64,000 bases of DNA from Erwinia phyllosphaerae (GCF_019132875.1 NZ_JAHSPF010000001.1:496001-560000), one strand, 5' to 3'; counted from the first letter of the stretch, positions 19,889 through 33,918 are shown. The notes: generated by a model from the letters alone, not told the origin. Made by a program: numbers and translations.

Positions 19889-19916
19889 GCTTTTGTTATC
19901 AGCTGTTAACAAAAGC
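19889..19916. other. 10-bp inverted repeat between cdd and maeA
   Basis: GCTTTTGTTA (19889-19898) and TAACAAAAGC (19907-19916) are perfect arms around 8 bases. It could be a weak cdd terminator or an operator before maeA. There is no T-run after it, which argues against simple termination. No gene lies in this gap. Confidence 0.4.
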
Positions 19917-19982
19917 TGTACTTTCAGATGAATTATTTTAGGATTGGGCCACACCATTCCGATCCTGACGAGCATTAATGAC

Positions 19983-21680
19983 ATGGAACTCGACTACGAA
20001 AACAAGCGTTCACTCTATATCCCCTACGCTGGCCCTATCCTGCTGGAATTTCCGTTACTCAATAAAGGCAGCGCCTTCTCCGTTGAAGAGCGTAACGATT
20101 TCAACCTGAACGGCCTGCTGCCGGAAACGGTTGAAACCATTGAAGAGCAGGCCCAGCGCGCCTGGCGCCAGTTCCAGGATTTTAAAAACGCCAACGATAA
20201 GCACGTCTATCTGCGTAATATCCAGGACACCAACGAAACGCTGTTTTACCGCCTGCTGGACAATCATCTGGAAGAGATGATGCCGATTATCTACACCCCA
20301 ACCGTCGGCGCGGCCTGTGAACACTTCTCAGAAATTTATCGTCGTGCGCGCGGGCTGTTTATCTCCTACCCTAACCGCGCCAGCATTGAAGATATGCTGC
20401 AAAACGCCACCAAGCAAAACGTGAAGGTTATCGTGGTGACGGATGGCGAACGCATTCTGGGCCTGGGCGACCAGGGCATCGGCGGCATGGGGATTCCAAT
20501 CGGTAAGCTGTCGCTCTATACCGCCTGCGGCGGCATCAGTCCGGCCTATACGCTGCCGGTGGTGCTGGATGTCGGCACCAACAACCAGCAGCTGCTCAAC
20601 GATCCGCTTTATATGGGCTGGCGTCATCCGCGCATCACCGGCGAAGAGTATGACAACTTCGTTAACGAATTTATTCAGGCGGTAAAAAGCCGCTGGCCGA
20701 ACGTGCTGCTGCAGTTTGAAGACTTTGCACAAAAGAATGCGATGCCACTGCTGGAACGCTACCGTGACGAGGTGTGCTGCTTTAACGACGATATTCAGGG
20801 CACCGCAGCCGTTACGCTTGGCACGCTGATCGCCGCCAGCCGCGCGGCAGGCAGCAAAATGAGCGAGCAGAAGGTTGTCTTCCTGGGTGCAGGCTCCGCG
20901 GGATGCGGCATCGCTGAACAGATCATCGCCCAGATGAAATCGGAAGGCCTGAGCGACGAGGAAGCTCGCGCCCGCGTCTTTATGGTGGACCGCTTCGGCC
21001 TGCTGACCGACAAGCAGCCAAACCTGCTGGGCTTCCAGAGCAAGCTGGTACAGAAAAGTGAAAATCTGCACAGCTGGGATTCCGCCTCTGATTCGCTGTC
21101 GCTACTGGACGTGGTGCGCAACGCCCGCCCGGATATCCTGATTGGCGTTTCCGGTCAGCCCGGCCTGTTCAGCGAAGAAATCATTCGCGAGATGCATAAG
21201 CACTGCGCGCGTCCTATCGTGATGCCGCTGTCTAACCCGACTTCTCGCGTGGAAGCGACGCCGCAGGACATTCTGGAATGGACCGACGGCGCGGCGCTGG
21301 TCGCCACCGGCAGTCCGTTTGCACCTGTGACCTGGAAAGAAAAAACTTTCCCTATCGCGCAGTGCAACAACTCCTACATTTTCCCTGGTATTGGTCTGGG
21401 CGTGATCGCCTCCGGCGCAACTCGCGTTACCGACAGCATGCTGATGGCCGCCAGTCGCGCGCTGGCAGACTGCTCGCCGCTGGTGAACGACGGCGCGGGT
21501 GCGGTACTGCCTGAAGTGAAAGATATTCAGGGCGTTTCGAAAGTTATCGCGATGGCCGTGGGCAAAGCCGCCCAGCTGGCAGGCGTAGCGGTGGTCACGT
21601 CGGAAGATGTGCTTTCGCGTGCCATTGCCGCTAACTTCTGGCTACCGCAATACCGTAACTATCGCCGCACCTCAATCTGA
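19983..21680 (+). CDS. maeA: MaeA (SfcA), NAD-dependent malic enzyme
   Basis: Oxidative decarboxylation of malate to pyruvate with NAD, used in gluconeogenesis and growth on C4 acids. From ATG 19983 the protein is 565 residues, equal to E. coli MaeA, and begins [20 protein letters not shown]. An in-frame TTG at 19944 would add 13 residues but has no spaced ribosome site. Conserved stretches are [39 protein letters not shown] with the metal/substrate residues, [30 protein letters not shown] and the dinucleotide fold [13 protein letters not shown]. It stands alone and is followed by a strong terminator. Confidence 0.95.
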   Translation: MELDYENKRSLYIPYAGPILLEFPLLNKGSAFSVEERNDFNLNGLLPETVETIEEQAQRAWRQFQDFKNANDKHVYLRNIQDTNETLFYRLLDNHLEEMMPIIYTPTVGAACEHFSEIYRRARGLFISYPNRASIEDMLQNATKQNVKVIVVTDGERILGLGDQGIGGMGIPIGKLSLYTACGGISPAYTLPVVLDVGTNNQQLLNDPLYMGWRHPRITGEEYDNFVNEFIQAVKSRWPNVLLQFEDFAQKNAMPLLERYRDEVCCFNDDIQGTAAVTLGTLIAASRAAGSKMSEQKVVFLGAGSAGCGIAEQIIAQMKSEGLSDEEARARVFMVDRFGLLTDKQPNLLGFQSKLVQKSENLHSWDSASDSLSLLDVVRNARPDILIGVSGQPGLFSEEIIREMHKHCARPIVMPLSNPTSRVEATPQDILEWTDGAALVATGSPFAPVTWKEKTFPIAQCNNSYIFPGIGLGVIASGATRVTDSMLMAASRALADCSPLVNDGAGAVLPEVKDIQGVSKVIAMAVGKAAQLAGVAVVTSEDVLSRAIAANFWLPQYRNYRRTSI

Positions 21681-21688
21681 GGACGGTT

Positions 21689-21713
21689 GCCGGGCCTTTG
21701 CGCCCGGCTTTTC
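21689..21713 (+). terminator. maeA terminator
   Basis: Stem GCCGGGC (21689-21695) pairs with GCCCGGC (21702-21708) over a 6-nt loop, followed by TTTT, eight bases after the maeA stop. Confidence 0.8.
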
Positions 21714-21818
21714 CACTTCTGCGAGCCGCTGCGCAAAAAGCCGCCAGCCGGTGCGCTGCCGCTTGCTTCACCTCGCCTTGTAAAGTAGCCTTGAGCCACC
21801 CTTTACGCTTAAGTCTGA

Positions 21819-22889
<1,071 letters not shown>

Positions 22890-22993
22890 TTAACAGACCA
22901 TCCTGCCGTTATTATTCTTCATCCTCTTTTCTATAAACCTACAGCGGGCGTGCGCGCCATCAGCAAGAATCCCGTTATGCTGGCACCAGACGT

Positions 22994-23023
22994 AAAAAAG
23001 GCCAGACGGTTTGCCGTCTGGCC
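22994..23023 (-). terminator. mglBAC operon terminator
   Basis: On the minus strand, stem GGCCAGACGG (23023-23014) pairs with CCGTCTGGCC (23009-23000), followed by six T residues (22999-22994). It lies 20 bp past the mglC stop and is a strong intrinsic terminator. It also lies downstream of the sanA array. Confidence 0.92.
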
Positions 23024-23042
23024 CGGTTCATTGCATAAAACG

Positions 23043-24053
23043 TTACTTCTTACGCGCGTATTTCAGTGAATCCAGCGCTACGGCGAAGATAATAATGCCG
23101 CCTTTGATAATGTACTGCCAGTAAGGGTTCACGCCGATGTAGGTCAGGCCGTAGTTGATGACGGTAAAGATGATAACGCCGGTCACCACGCCCGCTACGG
23201 TGCCGACACCGCCAGCAAAGGAGACGCCGCCGACTACGCAGGCCGCGATAGCGTCCAGCTCATACATAAAGCCCAGGTTGTTGGTGGCCGAGCCGATGCG
23301 TCCCGCCTCCAGCATACCGCCGAAGGCATAGAACACGCCGGAAAGCGCATAGATCAGGATCAGGTTGAAGTTAACGTTTACACCTGAAACCTTAGCCGCT
23401 TCCGGGTTACCGCCGATGGCAAAAATGTTTTTGCCAAAGCGGGTTTTATTCCACAGAACCCACACGAAGAAGATAGCGATCAGCGCATAGAAGGTAATGT
23501 AAGAAAGCTTGAAGTCGCCCATGCGAATAAAGCCCTGGGCAAACGTCGAGAATTTCTCATCAAAACCGGCAATCGGCGAAGCGCCAACGTAATCGTAATA
23601 GAGCGAGTTGATACCGTAAACGATAATCATCGTGCCCAGCGTGGTAATAAAAGGCGTTACCTTCAGGTAGGCAATAATCAGGCCGTTCACCAGGCCAATC
23701 AGACCACCCACCACGCAAACAATCAAAATCACCAGTGGAATAGGCACGGTATCCAGATGTGGAAACACTTTATTCGCGTTATCCATTGCCTGCAGCAGCG
23801 TCGCGGCTACAACCGCGGCTAAGCCAACCTGGCGTCCGGCAGAAAGGTCGGTACCCTGAGTGACGATAAGCCCGGCCACGCCAAGCGCAATAATAATGCG
23901 CACGGAAGACTGGGTTAAAATATTACTCAGGTTCATTAAACTTAAAAACGTTGGGTCCTGGAAAATAATAATCGCCAGCAGTACCAGCAATACCACATAG
24001 ATTCCACCTTCTTTTAGCCAGGTGAGCGCATTCTTTTTATTCACAGCTTTCAT
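23043..24053 (-). CDS. mglC: MglC, galactose/methyl-galactoside ABC permease
   Basis: Membrane subunit of the high-affinity Mgl galactose ABC importer. The 336 residues form about ten helices of the branched-chain/ribose permease type, with QGTDLSAGRQVGLAAVVAA near the N-terminal third. The ATPase-coupling region is IFAIGGNPEAAKVSGVNVN, and AIAACVVGGVSFAGGVGTV lies near the C-terminus. It ends SLKYARKK like E. coli MglC. Last gene of mglBAC, 19 bp after mglA, and closed by a strong terminator. Confidence 0.97.
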   Translation of the reverse strand: MKAVNKKNALTWLKEGGIYVVLLVLLAIIIFQDPTFLSLMNLSNILTQSSVRIIIALGVAGLIVTQGTDLSAGRQVGLAAVVAATLLQAMDNANKVFPHLDTVPIPLVILIVCVVGGLIGLVNGLIIAYLKVTPFITTLGTMIIVYGINSLYYDYVGASPIAGFDEKFSTFAQGFIRMGDFKLSYITFYALIAIFFVWVLWNKTRFGKNIFAIGGNPEAAKVSGVNVNFNLILIYALSGVFYAFGGMLEAGRIGSATNNLGFMYELDAIAACVVGGVSFAGGVGTVAGVVTGVIIFTVINYGLTYIGVNPYWQYIIKGGIIIFAVALDSLKYARKK

Positions 24054-24072
24054 GATAACTGCCCTTACCTCA

Positions 24073-25581
24073 TTAAAGGTGCTTCGATGCTAAACGTAAT
24101 ATTTCGTTTTGCGTGGTGGTTTTTGTGTCGACAATACCGGCAACCATCCCGTTGCTCATGACCAGAATCCTGTCGGTAATACCCAACAGCTCAGGCATTT
24201 CAGAGGAGATAATAATAATACCCTTCTCTTTCTTCGCCAGATCGGAAATAAGCTGGTAAATTTCGAATTTTGCGCCAACGTCGATGCCGCGTGTTGGCTC
24301 ATCCAGCATCAGTATTTCCGGCTGGGTTAACAGCCAGCGGCCAATAATAACTTTTTGCTGGTTACCGCCAGATAAAGAACCGATAGAAGTTGCATGACCC
24401 GGCGTTTTTACCCGCATCGCGTCAATCACCCACTGGGTATCGCTTTTCATCCGGTTATTATCTAACAGGCCGATAGAGTTTTTATATTTACGAATATTAG
24501 AAATTAGCGAGTTAAAGCCGATATCCAGAAAGGCGTAGATCCCTGTCGCGCGCCGCTCTTCCGTCACCAGCGCAAAGCCGTGATTAATGGCTTCGTTTGC
24601 CGAATTGTTGTTAATTTTTTTGCCGTGCAGCTTAATAGTGCCGCCTGACTTTTCGCGAATGCCAAACAGCGTTTCAACGATATCGGTACGCTTTGCGCCT
24701 ACCAGGCCCGCCACGCCAAGGATTTCGCCTTTGCGCAGATCGAAGGAGATGTCGCGGATAGACGGCTGGCGCAGCGAGGTCAGATTACGCACCTCCAGAA
24801 TGGTTTCGCCCGGCACGTTGGTTTTGTCCGGAAAACGCTGGTTCAGCGAACGGCCTACCATCATGGCGATGATCTTATCCATATCCAGCCCTTCAAGCGG
24901 CTGGGTGGCGATCCACTGGCCGTCGCGCAGGATAGTAATTTCATCGCAAAGCTGGAAGATCTCTTCCATTTTATGCGAAATATAAACGATACCGCAGCCG
25001 CGATCTTTTAATTTCCGGATAATAGTGAACAGATGGTTCACCTCTTTTTCCGTTAATGATGACGTCGGCTCGTCCATAATGACAATTTTTGCATCATAGG
25101 AGAACGCCTTGGCGATTTCTATCATCTGCATTTGTGAAACGGAAAGCGAAATCACCTTATCGCGTGGATCGATATCGATATCCAGCTCGTCAAATATGGC
25201 TTTGGTATCCTGATACATCTTTTCGTGATCGACGAAAAAACCTTTACGCGGATAACGTCCCAGCCACATGTTATCCATTACCGTACGTTGCAGGACCAGG
25301 TTTAATTCCTGATGCACCATAGAAACGCCGTTTTCCAGCGCTTCTTTCGAGCTTTTAAAATCTATTTCCTTGCCCTGAAAAACGATATTTCCCGTGTCTT
25401 TGCTGTAAATACCGAACAGGCATTTTAATAGCGTCGATTTTCCTGCACCGTTTTCTCCCATCAGCGCATGCACGGAATGGGGACGGATTTTCAAATTAAC
25501 GTTATCTAATGCCTTGACGCCCGGGAAGGATTTGCTGACGTTAGTCATTTCCAGCAGGTACTGCCCCTGATCGCTGCTCAT
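24073..25581 (-). CDS. mglA: MglA, galactose/methyl-galactoside ABC ATPase
   Basis: Tandem ATP-binding subunit with two ABC cassettes. The first has Walker [17 protein letters not shown] and Walker [17 protein letters not shown]. The second has the degenerate Walker A (GLVGAKRTD) usual for sugar ATPases of this class, signature [16 protein letters not shown] and Walker [16 protein letters not shown]. An in-frame extension to 25695 overlaps mglB coding. I chose ATG 25581 because it is preceded by AGGTAGAATT and gives 502 residues against 506 in E. coli. It follows mglB after about 80 bp. Confidence 0.96.
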   Translation of the reverse strand: MSSDQGQYLLEMTNVSKSFPGVKALDNVNLKIRPHSVHALMGENGAGKSTLLKCLFGIYSKDTGNIVFQGKEIDFKSSKEALENGVSMVHQELNLVLQRTVMDNMWLGRYPRKGFFVDHEKMYQDTKAIFDELDIDIDPRDKVISLSVSQMQMIEIAKAFSYDAKIVIMDEPTSSLTEKEVNHLFTIIRKLKDRGCGIVYISHKMEEIFQLCDEITILRDGQWIATQPLEGLDMDKIIAMMVGRSLNQRFPDKTNVPGETILEVRNLTSLRQPSIRDISFDLRKGEILGVAGLVGAKRTDIVETLFGIREKSGGTIKLHGKKINNNSANEAINHGFALVTEERRATGIYAFLDIGFNSLISNIRKYKNSIGLLDNNRMKSDTQWVIDAMRVKTPGHATSIGSLSGGNQQKVIIGRWLLTQPEILMLDEPTRGIDVGAKFEIYQLISDLAKKEKGIIIISSEMPELLGITDRILVMSNGMVAGIVDTKTTTQNEILRLASKHL

Positions 25582-25660
25582 AATTCTACCTGACCGATCG
25601 TTGTCCGGTCGGGCCTGCCCGCTGGCAGACCCGGTAACAGGCGCGGTTGCGCCCGGCTGT

Positions 25661-26653
25661 TTATTTACTGATCTGGGCGAGGTTGTCTTTATCAACCGGC
25701 ACGTACGCCACGCGCACTACTTTGCCATCCAGCTTATAGTTAGTACCTTCTGTGGCCGGTTTGCCCGCCGCCAGGTTTTTCGCCATATCAAAGGTGGCCT
25801 TCGCCTGGTTTTCGGCATCGTTCAGCACGGTACCCGCCATTGCGCCCGACTTCACCATTGCCAGCGCTTCCGGCAGCGCATCCACGCCGAAGACTGGAAC
25901 GGAAGATTTGTTATGCGCCTTCAGCGCTTCTACCGCGCCCATTGCCATCGCGTCGTTGTTGGCAATGACCACTTCGATTTTGTTGCCGTTTGGACCAGAG
26001 AGCCAGGCGTCCATTTTGTCTTTAGCCTGGGCGGTATCCCACATGGCGGTATCCATGTGCAGCTGCTGCGTTTTCAGACCATCTTTGTTCAACGTCTCGA
26101 TGACATATTTGGTACGTGCTTCCGCATCCGGATGTCCTGGCTCGCCCTTCAGCAGTACAAACTGCACAACGCCATCTTTGTTCAGATCCCAGTTAGCATT
26201 CGCCTTCCAGTGTTTCTCAATCAGCTCGCCCTGCTTAACGCCAGACTCTTTGGAGTCGGTGCCGACATAGTAAGCTTTGTCGTAGCTGGCCAGCGCTTTG
26301 GCAGACGGTTCTTTGTTAAAGAAAACAATAGGGATATCGTTAGCTTTTGCTTTGCTGATCACGACCGCAGCGGCAGAAGGGTCGACGAGGTTAATTGCCA
26401 GCGCCTTAACGCCTTTGGCTACCATGACGTCAATCTGGTCGTTCTGCGTTGACTGACTGTTCTGCGAGTCGTTCATCAGCAGCTGAACGCCGCTGCTGTT
26501 TTTTGCTTCTTTCTCGATATCTTTGCGCACGACAGACATAAAGTTGTCGTCATATTTGTAGATAGTCACGCCAATGCGGGTATCGGCAGCGTGCGCCGTT
26601 GCGCCAAACATCATGCTGGCAACCAGGGTAGTGAGGGTAAATACCTTCTTCAT
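25661..26653 (-). CDS. mglB: MglB, periplasmic galactose/glucose-binding protein
   Basis: Periplasmic receptor for D-galactose and D-glucose, feeding the Mgl importer and the Trg chemoreceptor. The 330-residue protein starts [20 protein letters not shown] with a Sec signal peptide cleaved near AHAA-DTRIG. Ligand and calcium-site features include [34 protein letters not shown] and LNKDGVVQF (calcium loop). ATG 26653 follows CCGGAGAGAACA; a longer frame to 26746 is ruled out because it would precede the signal peptide. It is transcribed from a promoter with CRP and GalS sites just upstream. Confidence 0.97.
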   Translation of the reverse strand: MKKVFTLTTLVASMMFGATAHAADTRIGVTIYKYDDNFMSVVRKDIEKEAKNSSGVQLLMNDSQNSQSTQNDQIDVMVAKGVKALAINLVDPSAAAVVISKAKANDIPIVFFNKEPSAKALASYDKAYYVGTDSKESGVKQGELIEKHWKANANWDLNKDGVVQFVLLKGEPGHPDAEARTKYVIETLNKDGLKTQQLHMDTAMWDTAQAKDKMDAWLSGPNGNKIEVVIANNDAMAMGAVEALKAHNKSSVPVFGVDALPEALAMVKSGAMAGTVLNDAENQAKATFDMAKNLAAGKPATEGTNYKLDGKVVRVAYVPVDKDNLAQISK

Positions 26654-26737
26654 TGTTCTCTCCGGTTCTTTGTAGGGTCGGTTTGCGTGTCGTCCACAGG
26701 CAGGCCTGGCGTTTTTTTTCGTTATCTCCCGGCCAGG

Positions 26738-26805
26738 CACGGCCATCTTAGTGAAGCAGATGTTAATTAACTGTGAATTTACTCACAGATTGAAAACGGT
26801 TACAT
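26738..26805 (-). promoter_or_regulatory. mglB promoter: CRP site, gal operator and -10
   Basis: On the minus strand a perfect CRP pair, TGTGA-GTAAAT-TCACA (26787-26772, centre 26779.5), sits about 41.5 bp before the start predicted from TAAGAT (26750-26745), near 26738. A gal operator half-palindrome lies at 26790-26805 (plus strand TTGAAAACGGTTACAT), centred near -60, overlapping the last codons of galS. This arrangement matches the known E. coli mgl promoter, activated by cAMP-CRP and repressed by GalS. Confidence 0.88.
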
Positions 26806-27840
26806 AGGGGTATCGTTGCGGATAGTGATCGCCGCCACACTTTGGCAGACGGCAACGGAGTGACGGCGCACCAGCGTTGGCATAAAGCAGTGCCTGGCCG
26901 TGGTATCCAGCAGCCCGGCGGCGCCTTTTAGTGCCAGTTCAGTGGCCAGTTTCGCCATAGAAACAATGGGATAACGTACCGTCGTCAGCTGTGGATCGGT
27001 GTAACGCGACATGGGAATATCGTCAAAGCCCACGACCGACAGCCGTTGCGGTACCGCAATGCCATTGTCTTTCAATGCAGCAAGCGCGCCCGCAGCCATG
27101 CTGTCGTTATAGGCAAAAACGGCGCTCAGCTGCAGATTACGGCCCAGTAGCTCTACCATCGCTGCTTCACCGCCCTGCATATCCGGTTCGGCGCTGGCCA
27201 TCCAGCTTTCAGCAGGAATAATGTTCTGCTCCAGCAACGCCCGTTGCCAGCCGGTACGCCGCTGATCCATATCCTCAATCGGATGGCTGGACCCCAGGTA
27301 GCCGATGCGCTGATGGCCCTGCTGCTGCAACATCCTGGTCGCCATCAACGCACCGCTAACGTTATCAAGGCAAACGCAGCGATGCTCGTAGCCCGCCACG
27401 ACGCGGTTAATCAGCACCATACCCGGCACCTGCTCCATCAGCGAAGCCAGTTCCGCATCGGCCAGCGCTTTGGCATGCACAATCAGCGCGCCGCAGCGCT
27501 GACGGATCAGCACTTCAATAGCGTGCCGCTCTTTGTCGGCCTGGTGATAGGAGTTGTTGATAAGCACGTGTTTATGCATACGCTGCGCGACGGTATCAAC
27601 CGCCTTGACCAGCGCGCCAAAAAAGGGGTCGGAGACGTCCATCACCACAACGCCAATGGTATCGCTAACCTGCGAAGCCAGCGCCTGAGCGTTAGCGTTA
27701 GGCCGATAGCCCAGCTGCTCGACAATGCCCAGCACCCTTTCACGCGTTTCCTGCGTCACCGAGGCGCTGTGGTTCAGCACGCGTGAAACCGTTGCCACCG
27801 ATACGCCCGCTTCGCGCGCCACATCACGAATGGTGATCAT
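26800..27840 (-). CDS. galS: GalS, LacI family galactose isorepressor
   Basis: Repressor of galactose uptake genes that is released by D-galactose. The 346-residue protein has the LacI-type helix-turn-helix, [20 protein letters not shown], at residues 1-20 and the hinge [11 protein letters not shown] periplasmic-binding-like effector domain includes [20 protein letters not shown] and [19 protein letters not shown]. GalR is the close paralogue, but location next to mglBAC and the family order identify GalS. It has its own promoter upstream with a CRP site and a gal operator. Confidence 0.95.
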   Translation of the reverse strand: MITIRDVAREAGVSVATVSRVLNHSASVTQETRERVLGIVEQLGYRPNANAQALASQVSDTIGVVVMDVSDPFFGALVKAVDTVAQRMHKHVLINNSYHQADKERHAIEVLIRQRCGALIVHAKALADAELASLMEQVPGMVLINRVVAGYEHRCVCLDNVSGALMATRMLQQQGHQRIGYLGSSHPIEDMDQRRTGWQRALLEQNIIPAESWMASAEPDMQGGEAAMVELLGRNLQLSAVFAYNDSMAAGALAALKDNGIAVPQRLSVVGFDDIPMSRYTDPQLTTVRYPIVSMAKLATELALKGAAGLLDTTARHCFMPTLVRRHSVAVCQSVAAITIRNDTPM

Positions 27841-27895
27841 GGCTGAATACCTGTGGAAGTTAAAATTTGCATAGCCCTCCCGGACGCCTTGTTTG

Positions 27896-27965
27896 CGGAG
27901 GCTATTCTGACAAAGGGAGAAGGAGGACTGCGTGAATCAGGTCACAGGGATGAAAGCGGTTACAT
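27896..27965 (-). promoter_or_regulatory. galS promoter: CRP site and gal operator
   Basis: A CRP-like CGTGA-N6-TCACA (plus-strand 27931-27946, centre 27938.5) lies about 42 bp before the start predicted from the minus-strand hexamer AGAATA over 27908-27903. A gal operator, ATGAAAGCGGTTACAT, lies at 27950-27965, centred near -61. The geometry copies that of the mglB promoter, implying catabolite activation and GalS autoregulation. Confidence 0.75.
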
Positions 27966-27992
27966 ATCTTTCCGTCACATTTGTGACGGTTA

Positions 27993-29144
27993 TCATTTTT
28001 GTAACAAGGGATCGCCGCCGCTCAGGCGCGTTAGCCGACGCCACAGCCATTCGACCGGCCCCTGACGGAAATAGCGCAGCCACAGCAGGGAAAAGGAGAG
28101 ATTGATTAGCCAGACCACAACGACTACCAGCAGCAAGTGCAGGCGATCGAGGCGATTAAACCAGCCAAAATGATTAAAGAAGAGCGTACAAAGCAGCGTT
28201 TGCAGCAGGTAATTGCTTAGCGCCATTTTACCCACGCAGCTGACGGCGCGGGTTATTTTAAGAGGTGCCAGCGTGGGCCAGTAGCCAAAGCAAAGTGCGG
28301 CATAGCCGACTGCCTGTAGCGGCGCGCTTATCTCGCGCGGCAACTGGAGAAAGAAGCCTGCCGGATAGAAAGTCCAGCCGCTGGCCCACTGAAAATAGAC
28401 GCCGGGAAGCTCAATAGCGGCTGACACCAGTAGCAAAATCAGCGCGGTACGCCGATAGTGCGCCAGGCTCCAGCTACCTTTTAGCCAGCCGCTGCGCATC
28501 AGGGCCGCGCCGGTTAGCATCAGTCCGGCCAGCTGCCAGCCATACTGCGCCGCCAGCGACAGCAGCCCTGAAGAGAGCAGATCGAGGCGGTTGCGCACTG
28601 CTTCCCAGCCGCCGTGGGTTTTCCAGAAGGTTTCATACTGTATATCCGCCGCGCCCGGTAGCCAGGAGTTATTAGGCTGGTGACCCGAGAGCAAACCCAG
28701 CACAATCAGCGCGCCGCATCCGACCACATAAAGCATCACGCCCGTATTGAACAGCTGGCGGCTTGAGGCCACATCACGGATCATCCGCCACGCCACCAGC
28801 CCAATCAGACCGTAATCCATCAGAATATCGCCTTCCCAGAACAGCAGGCAGTGCAAAAAACCAAACAGCACCAGCCAGCTCAGCCGGGCCTGTAGCCAGC
28901 GCTTGCCGCGCGGCAGCAGCAGCTGCAAACCACCGCCAAACAGCAGCGCAAACAGCGCAAGGAATTTAAGCTGGGCAAAAAAATCGACGACTGCCCACGT
29001 CCAGGCGTCGTGCAGCGCAACGGAACCTTGCCAGTTCGGATTCAGATAGGCCGCGCCCGGCAGCCCGAACGCGTTGATGTTAAGCAACAGGATCCCCAGA
29101 ATGGCGATGCCTCGAAGAAAATCCAGCGTCTGTATGCGGGGCAT
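27993..29144 (-). CDS. yeiB: YeiB, DUF418 family inner membrane protein
   Basis: Polytopic membrane protein of 383 residues of unknown function. The N-terminus RIQTLDFLRGIAILGILLLN is the DUF1624/DUF418 acyltransferase-like motif, with the conserved Arg-Gly. About ten hydrophobic segments follow, and the C-terminal DUF418 region contains VGKMALSNYLLQTLLCTLFF and FRQGPVEWLWRRLT. It is downstream of folE on the same strand, as in E. coli, so it is probably cotranscribed. The gap between them holds a GC-rich hairpin at 29203-29229. Confidence 0.93.
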   Translation of the reverse strand: MPRIQTLDFLRGIAILGILLLNINAFGLPGAAYLNPNWQGSVALHDAWTWAVVDFFAQLKFLALFALLFGGGLQLLLPRGKRWLQARLSWLVLFGFLHCLLFWEGDILMDYGLIGLVAWRMIRDVASSRQLFNTGVMLYVVGCGALIVLGLLSGHQPNNSWLPGAADIQYETFWKTHGGWEAVRNRLDLLSSGLLSLAAQYGWQLAGLMLTGAALMRSGWLKGSWSLAHYRRTALILLLVSAAIELPGVYFQWASGWTFYPAGFFLQLPREISAPLQAVGYAALCFGYWPTLAPLKITRAVSCVGKMALSNYLLQTLLCTLFFNHFGWFNRLDRLHLLLVVVVVWLINLSFSLLWLRYFRQGPVEWLWRRLTRLSGGDPLLQK

Positions 29145-29237
29145 GTCCGGGTTCCTGCTGTAGCGACCTGCGGCAAAAGAAGGTTTGGTGCAGTAAACGT
29201 CAGCCTGCGGCTATTAACCCGCCGCAGGCAAAAAGTA

Positions 29238-29903
29238 TTAGCTGTGGCGAACGGCGCGCAGAAATTCCTGGCGGGTATTCTGGCTGGACTTAAACAGGCC
29301 GCCCAGCGATGTGGTGGTGGTCGCGCTGGTGGCGTCACGGATCCCGCGCGCTTTCACGCAGTAATGCACCGCGTCGATAGAAACAGCCACGTTATTGGTG
29401 CCAAGCAGCGTTTGCAGCGCGATCAGCACCTGCTGGGTCAGACGTTCCTGCACCTGTGGACGGGAAGAGAAAAACTGCACGATGCGGTTAATCTTTGACA
29501 GGCCAATCACCTTGTCTTTCGGGATGTAGGCTACCGTCGCTTTACCGTCGATGATAACAAAATGGTGTTCGCAGGTGCTGGTCAGCGTGATATCGCGTAC
29601 CGTCACCATTTCATCTACCTTCATTTTGTTTTCAATCAGGGTGATTTTTGGGAAGTTGGCGTAGTCCAGACCGGAGAAAACCTCATTCACATACATTTTG
29701 GCGATGCGATGCGGCGTTTCCATCAGGCTGTCGTCTTCTAAATCAAGATTAAGCAACTGCATGACTTCGGTCATGTGACCGGCAATCAGGCGTCTGCGGG
29801 TTTCGTCATCCATTTCACGCGCAGGCGAGCGTAACGGGGTTTCCAGTCCACGCGCGAGCAGCGCTTCGTGAACAAGTGTGGCTTCCTGACTTAACGTAGC
29901 CAT
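29238..29903 (-). CDS. folE: FolE, GTP cyclohydrolase I
   Basis: Converts GTP to 7,8-dihydroneopterin triphosphate, the first step of folate synthesis. The 221-residue protein (222 in E. coli) carries the zinc-binding [15 protein letters not shown] and [21 protein letters not shown]. The third zinc ligand region is [15 protein letters not shown], and the C-terminus is [20 protein letters not shown]. It is intact and followed by yeiB. Confidence 0.98.
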   Translation of the reverse strand: MATLSQEATLVHEALLARGLETPLRSPAREMDDETRRRLIAGHMTEVMQLLNLDLEDDSLMETPHRIAKMYVNEVFSGLDYANFPKITLIENKMKVDEMVTVRDITLTSTCEHHFVIIDGKATVAYIPKDKVIGLSKINRIVQFFSSRPQVQERLTQQVLIALQTLLGTNNVAVSIDAVHYCVKARGIRDATSATTTTSLGGLFKSSQNTRQEFLRAVRHS

Positions 29904-30029
29904 GGCGATCTTTTCTCCAGCAGGTGTAACGCCGGCCCCGACGGGACCGGTACAATTTCAGAGGCGGTATTTTCGTACACAACGCGCCGTTAATCCAGCA
30001 AATCACGCCGTATTACGCCCGAAACTGTT

Positions 30030-30870
30030 TCACGCGGTAACCAAATCGCGTCGCCAGACCAGTAGCCCGGCCACGATCAGTCCTGCGCCTGCCAGATAAA
30101 GCGCAGGCTCCAGCCGATGTGTAAGCGTGGTAGAAACGGCAGAAACCAGCGGCCCGACAAGTTGCCCGACGGCATATCCCGTGGTCAACAAGCCTGCCAT
30201 ATAACGACTGAGTGGCGGGAATAATATAGCCGAAGCCCGCCAGGCTATAGCTCCAGACCAGCTTTTTCAGCGCCGCCGTCAATACCAGCGGTTCCGGTGC
30301 CGTTTCGGGCCGATGCAACTCGCCTTTGCGCGGTAAATAGCGTGCGATGGGTAAAACCAGCACCAGCGCCAGCACGCCGTAGGCTATCCAGGCCTGGGCG
30401 GCGCTGACCTGTTCCCCGTGCAGGAACACGGCCAGCAGCCCGCTCAGGAAAATACCCGTTCCCGGCCCGGCAAAAACGGCGGCGCTCAGGCCGGGACGAC
30501 CATACTTATGCAGCTGCTCGTTGCTCCAGGCCGCCACCAGCACCATCGTCCAGCCGCTGGCCCAGCCGATAACAAAACGAATAACGCCGTGCAGCCACGG
30601 CCCGGCGACGCAGGCGGAAAGCAGCGTCAGCACCACCGCTCCGCCAATTCCTGCCTTTAGCCGCGTTTCTACATGGCTGGTTGTCCGCATCGCGTTCCAT
30701 GAACCGCAGAGATAACCCAGATAGTTAAAAGCTGCCACGACCGCCGCGCTGGTTAGCGTCAGCTGGTGTTCCGCAATCATCAACGGCACCTGAGGCGTAA
30801 AAGTAAACCGTCCAATTCCCATCGCCACAATAAGAGCGATAAAGGCGCTTAGCGCCACGCGTAGTGCCAT
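30030..30870 (-). pseudogene. YbfB/YjiJ-type MFS transporter gene with internal deletion and frameshift
   Basis: The first about 217 codons encode a normal N-terminal half of a YbfB/YjiJ-type MFS transporter, with MGIGRFTFTPQVPLMI, AAFNYLGYLCGSWNAM and ASGWTMVLVAAWSNEQL. After AGFGYIIPAT, near base 30220, the frame turns into non-membrane, arginine-rich sequence. Read in another frame the DNA gives LTTGYAVGQLVGPLVSAV and AGAGLIVAGLLVW, the last helices of the same family, ending at a stop at 30030-30032. About a quarter of the protein between them is missing. This is therefore an internally deleted, shifted gene. The formally open frame reaches 30013. Confidence 0.8.
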
Positions 30871-30979
30871 GTTCTTTTCCTGCTGCCGGGGTAATGAAAA
30901 TGTTGCTAACAGTGTGTACCACGATTAGACTTACAAAAAATGAATAATAGTCACTAACTTGCTTACAAAAAGAGAATAA

Positions 30980-33060
<2,081 letters not shown>

Positions 33061-33070
33061 GGAGAGAGGA

Positions 33071-33913
33071 ATGGCATCCAGCCTGGAGCTACTTGAAGAA
33101 CATCGGTTATTTGGCGGCTGGCAGCAGCGCTACCGCCATCTGTCGGCCACGTTAAACTGCTCAATGATCTTCAGCATTTTTCTGCCGGGGCCTAAGGGCG
33201 AAACCGCGCCGCCGGTCCTGTGGTTTCTGGCGGGGCTGACCTGCACCGACGAGAACTTCTCAACGAAATCGGGGGCGCAGCGCGTGGCGGCGGAGCTGGG
33301 TCTGGTGCTGGTCATGCCGGACACCAGCCCGCGCGGCGAAGTAGTACCCAATAATGAAAGCTACGATCTGGGTCAGGGTGCGGGGTTCTATCTTAACGCC
33401 ACGCAGGCACCGTGGGACGCACATTTTCGCATGTACGACTACCTGAACGAAGAACTGCCCGCGCTGATAGCCGGGAACTTCAACGTCAGCGACAAACAGG
33501 CGATTATGGGCCACTCGATGGGCGGACACGGCGCGCTAATGCTGGCGTTACGTAATCCGCAGCGTTTTGTTTCCGCATCCGCGTTTGCGCCCATCGTTAA
33601 CCCTGCCCAGGTGCCGTGGGGCGAAAAAGCCTTTACTGCTTATCTGGGTAAAGATCGTCACAGTTGGGAAGAGTATGACAGCTGTACGCTGATGCAGCGT
33701 GCGACGCAGCAGGTGCCAATGCTGTTGGATCAGGGCGACAGCGACCAGTTTCTGGCCGATCAGCTCCGTCCGGAGCGACTGGAAAGCATCGCCCGCGAAA
33801 AAGAGTATCCGCTTACCGTACGTATTCAGCCCGGATACGATCACAGCTACTTCTTTATCGCCAGCTTTGTGGAAGATCATCTGCGCTTTCACGCGAAGTA
33901 TCTGCTGGCATAG
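33071..33913 (+). CDS. frmB: FrmB/YeiG, S-formylglutathione hydrolase
   Basis: Esterase-D type hydrolase that converts S-formylglutathione to formate and glutathione. The 280-residue protein shows the oxyanion-hole region [14 protein letters not shown], the nucleophile elbow [14 protein letters not shown] (Ser at about residue 146), and the catalytic His in [12 protein letters not shown]. Location after folE in the E. coli order makes it the yeiG-type copy, here paired with frmA in one operon. Start ATG 33071 follows AAGGAGAGAGGA. A palindromic terminator follows at once. Confidence 0.95.
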   Translation: MASSLELLEEHRLFGGWQQRYRHLSATLNCSMIFSIFLPGPKGETAPPVLWFLAGLTCTDENFSTKSGAQRVAAELGLVLVMPDTSPRGEVVPNNESYDLGQGAGFYLNATQAPWDAHFRMYDYLNEELPALIAGNFNVSDKQAIMGHSMGGHGALMLALRNPQRFVSASAFAPIVNPAQVPWGEKAFTAYLGKDRHSWEEYDSCTLMQRATQQVPMLLDQGDSDQFLADQLRPERLESIAREKEYPLTVRIQPGYDHSYFFIASFVEDHLRFHAKYLLA

Positions 33914-33918
33914 CAGCT

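Noticed and set aside
25601..26452. 283-codon plus-strand frame opposite mglB
   Set aside because: Antisense to mglB, no homology that I can recognise.
27974..27989. TCACA..TGTGA repeat near galS as a CRP site
   Set aside because: The half sites are inverted outward relative to the CRP consensus; the site at 27931-27946 has the right orientation and spacing.
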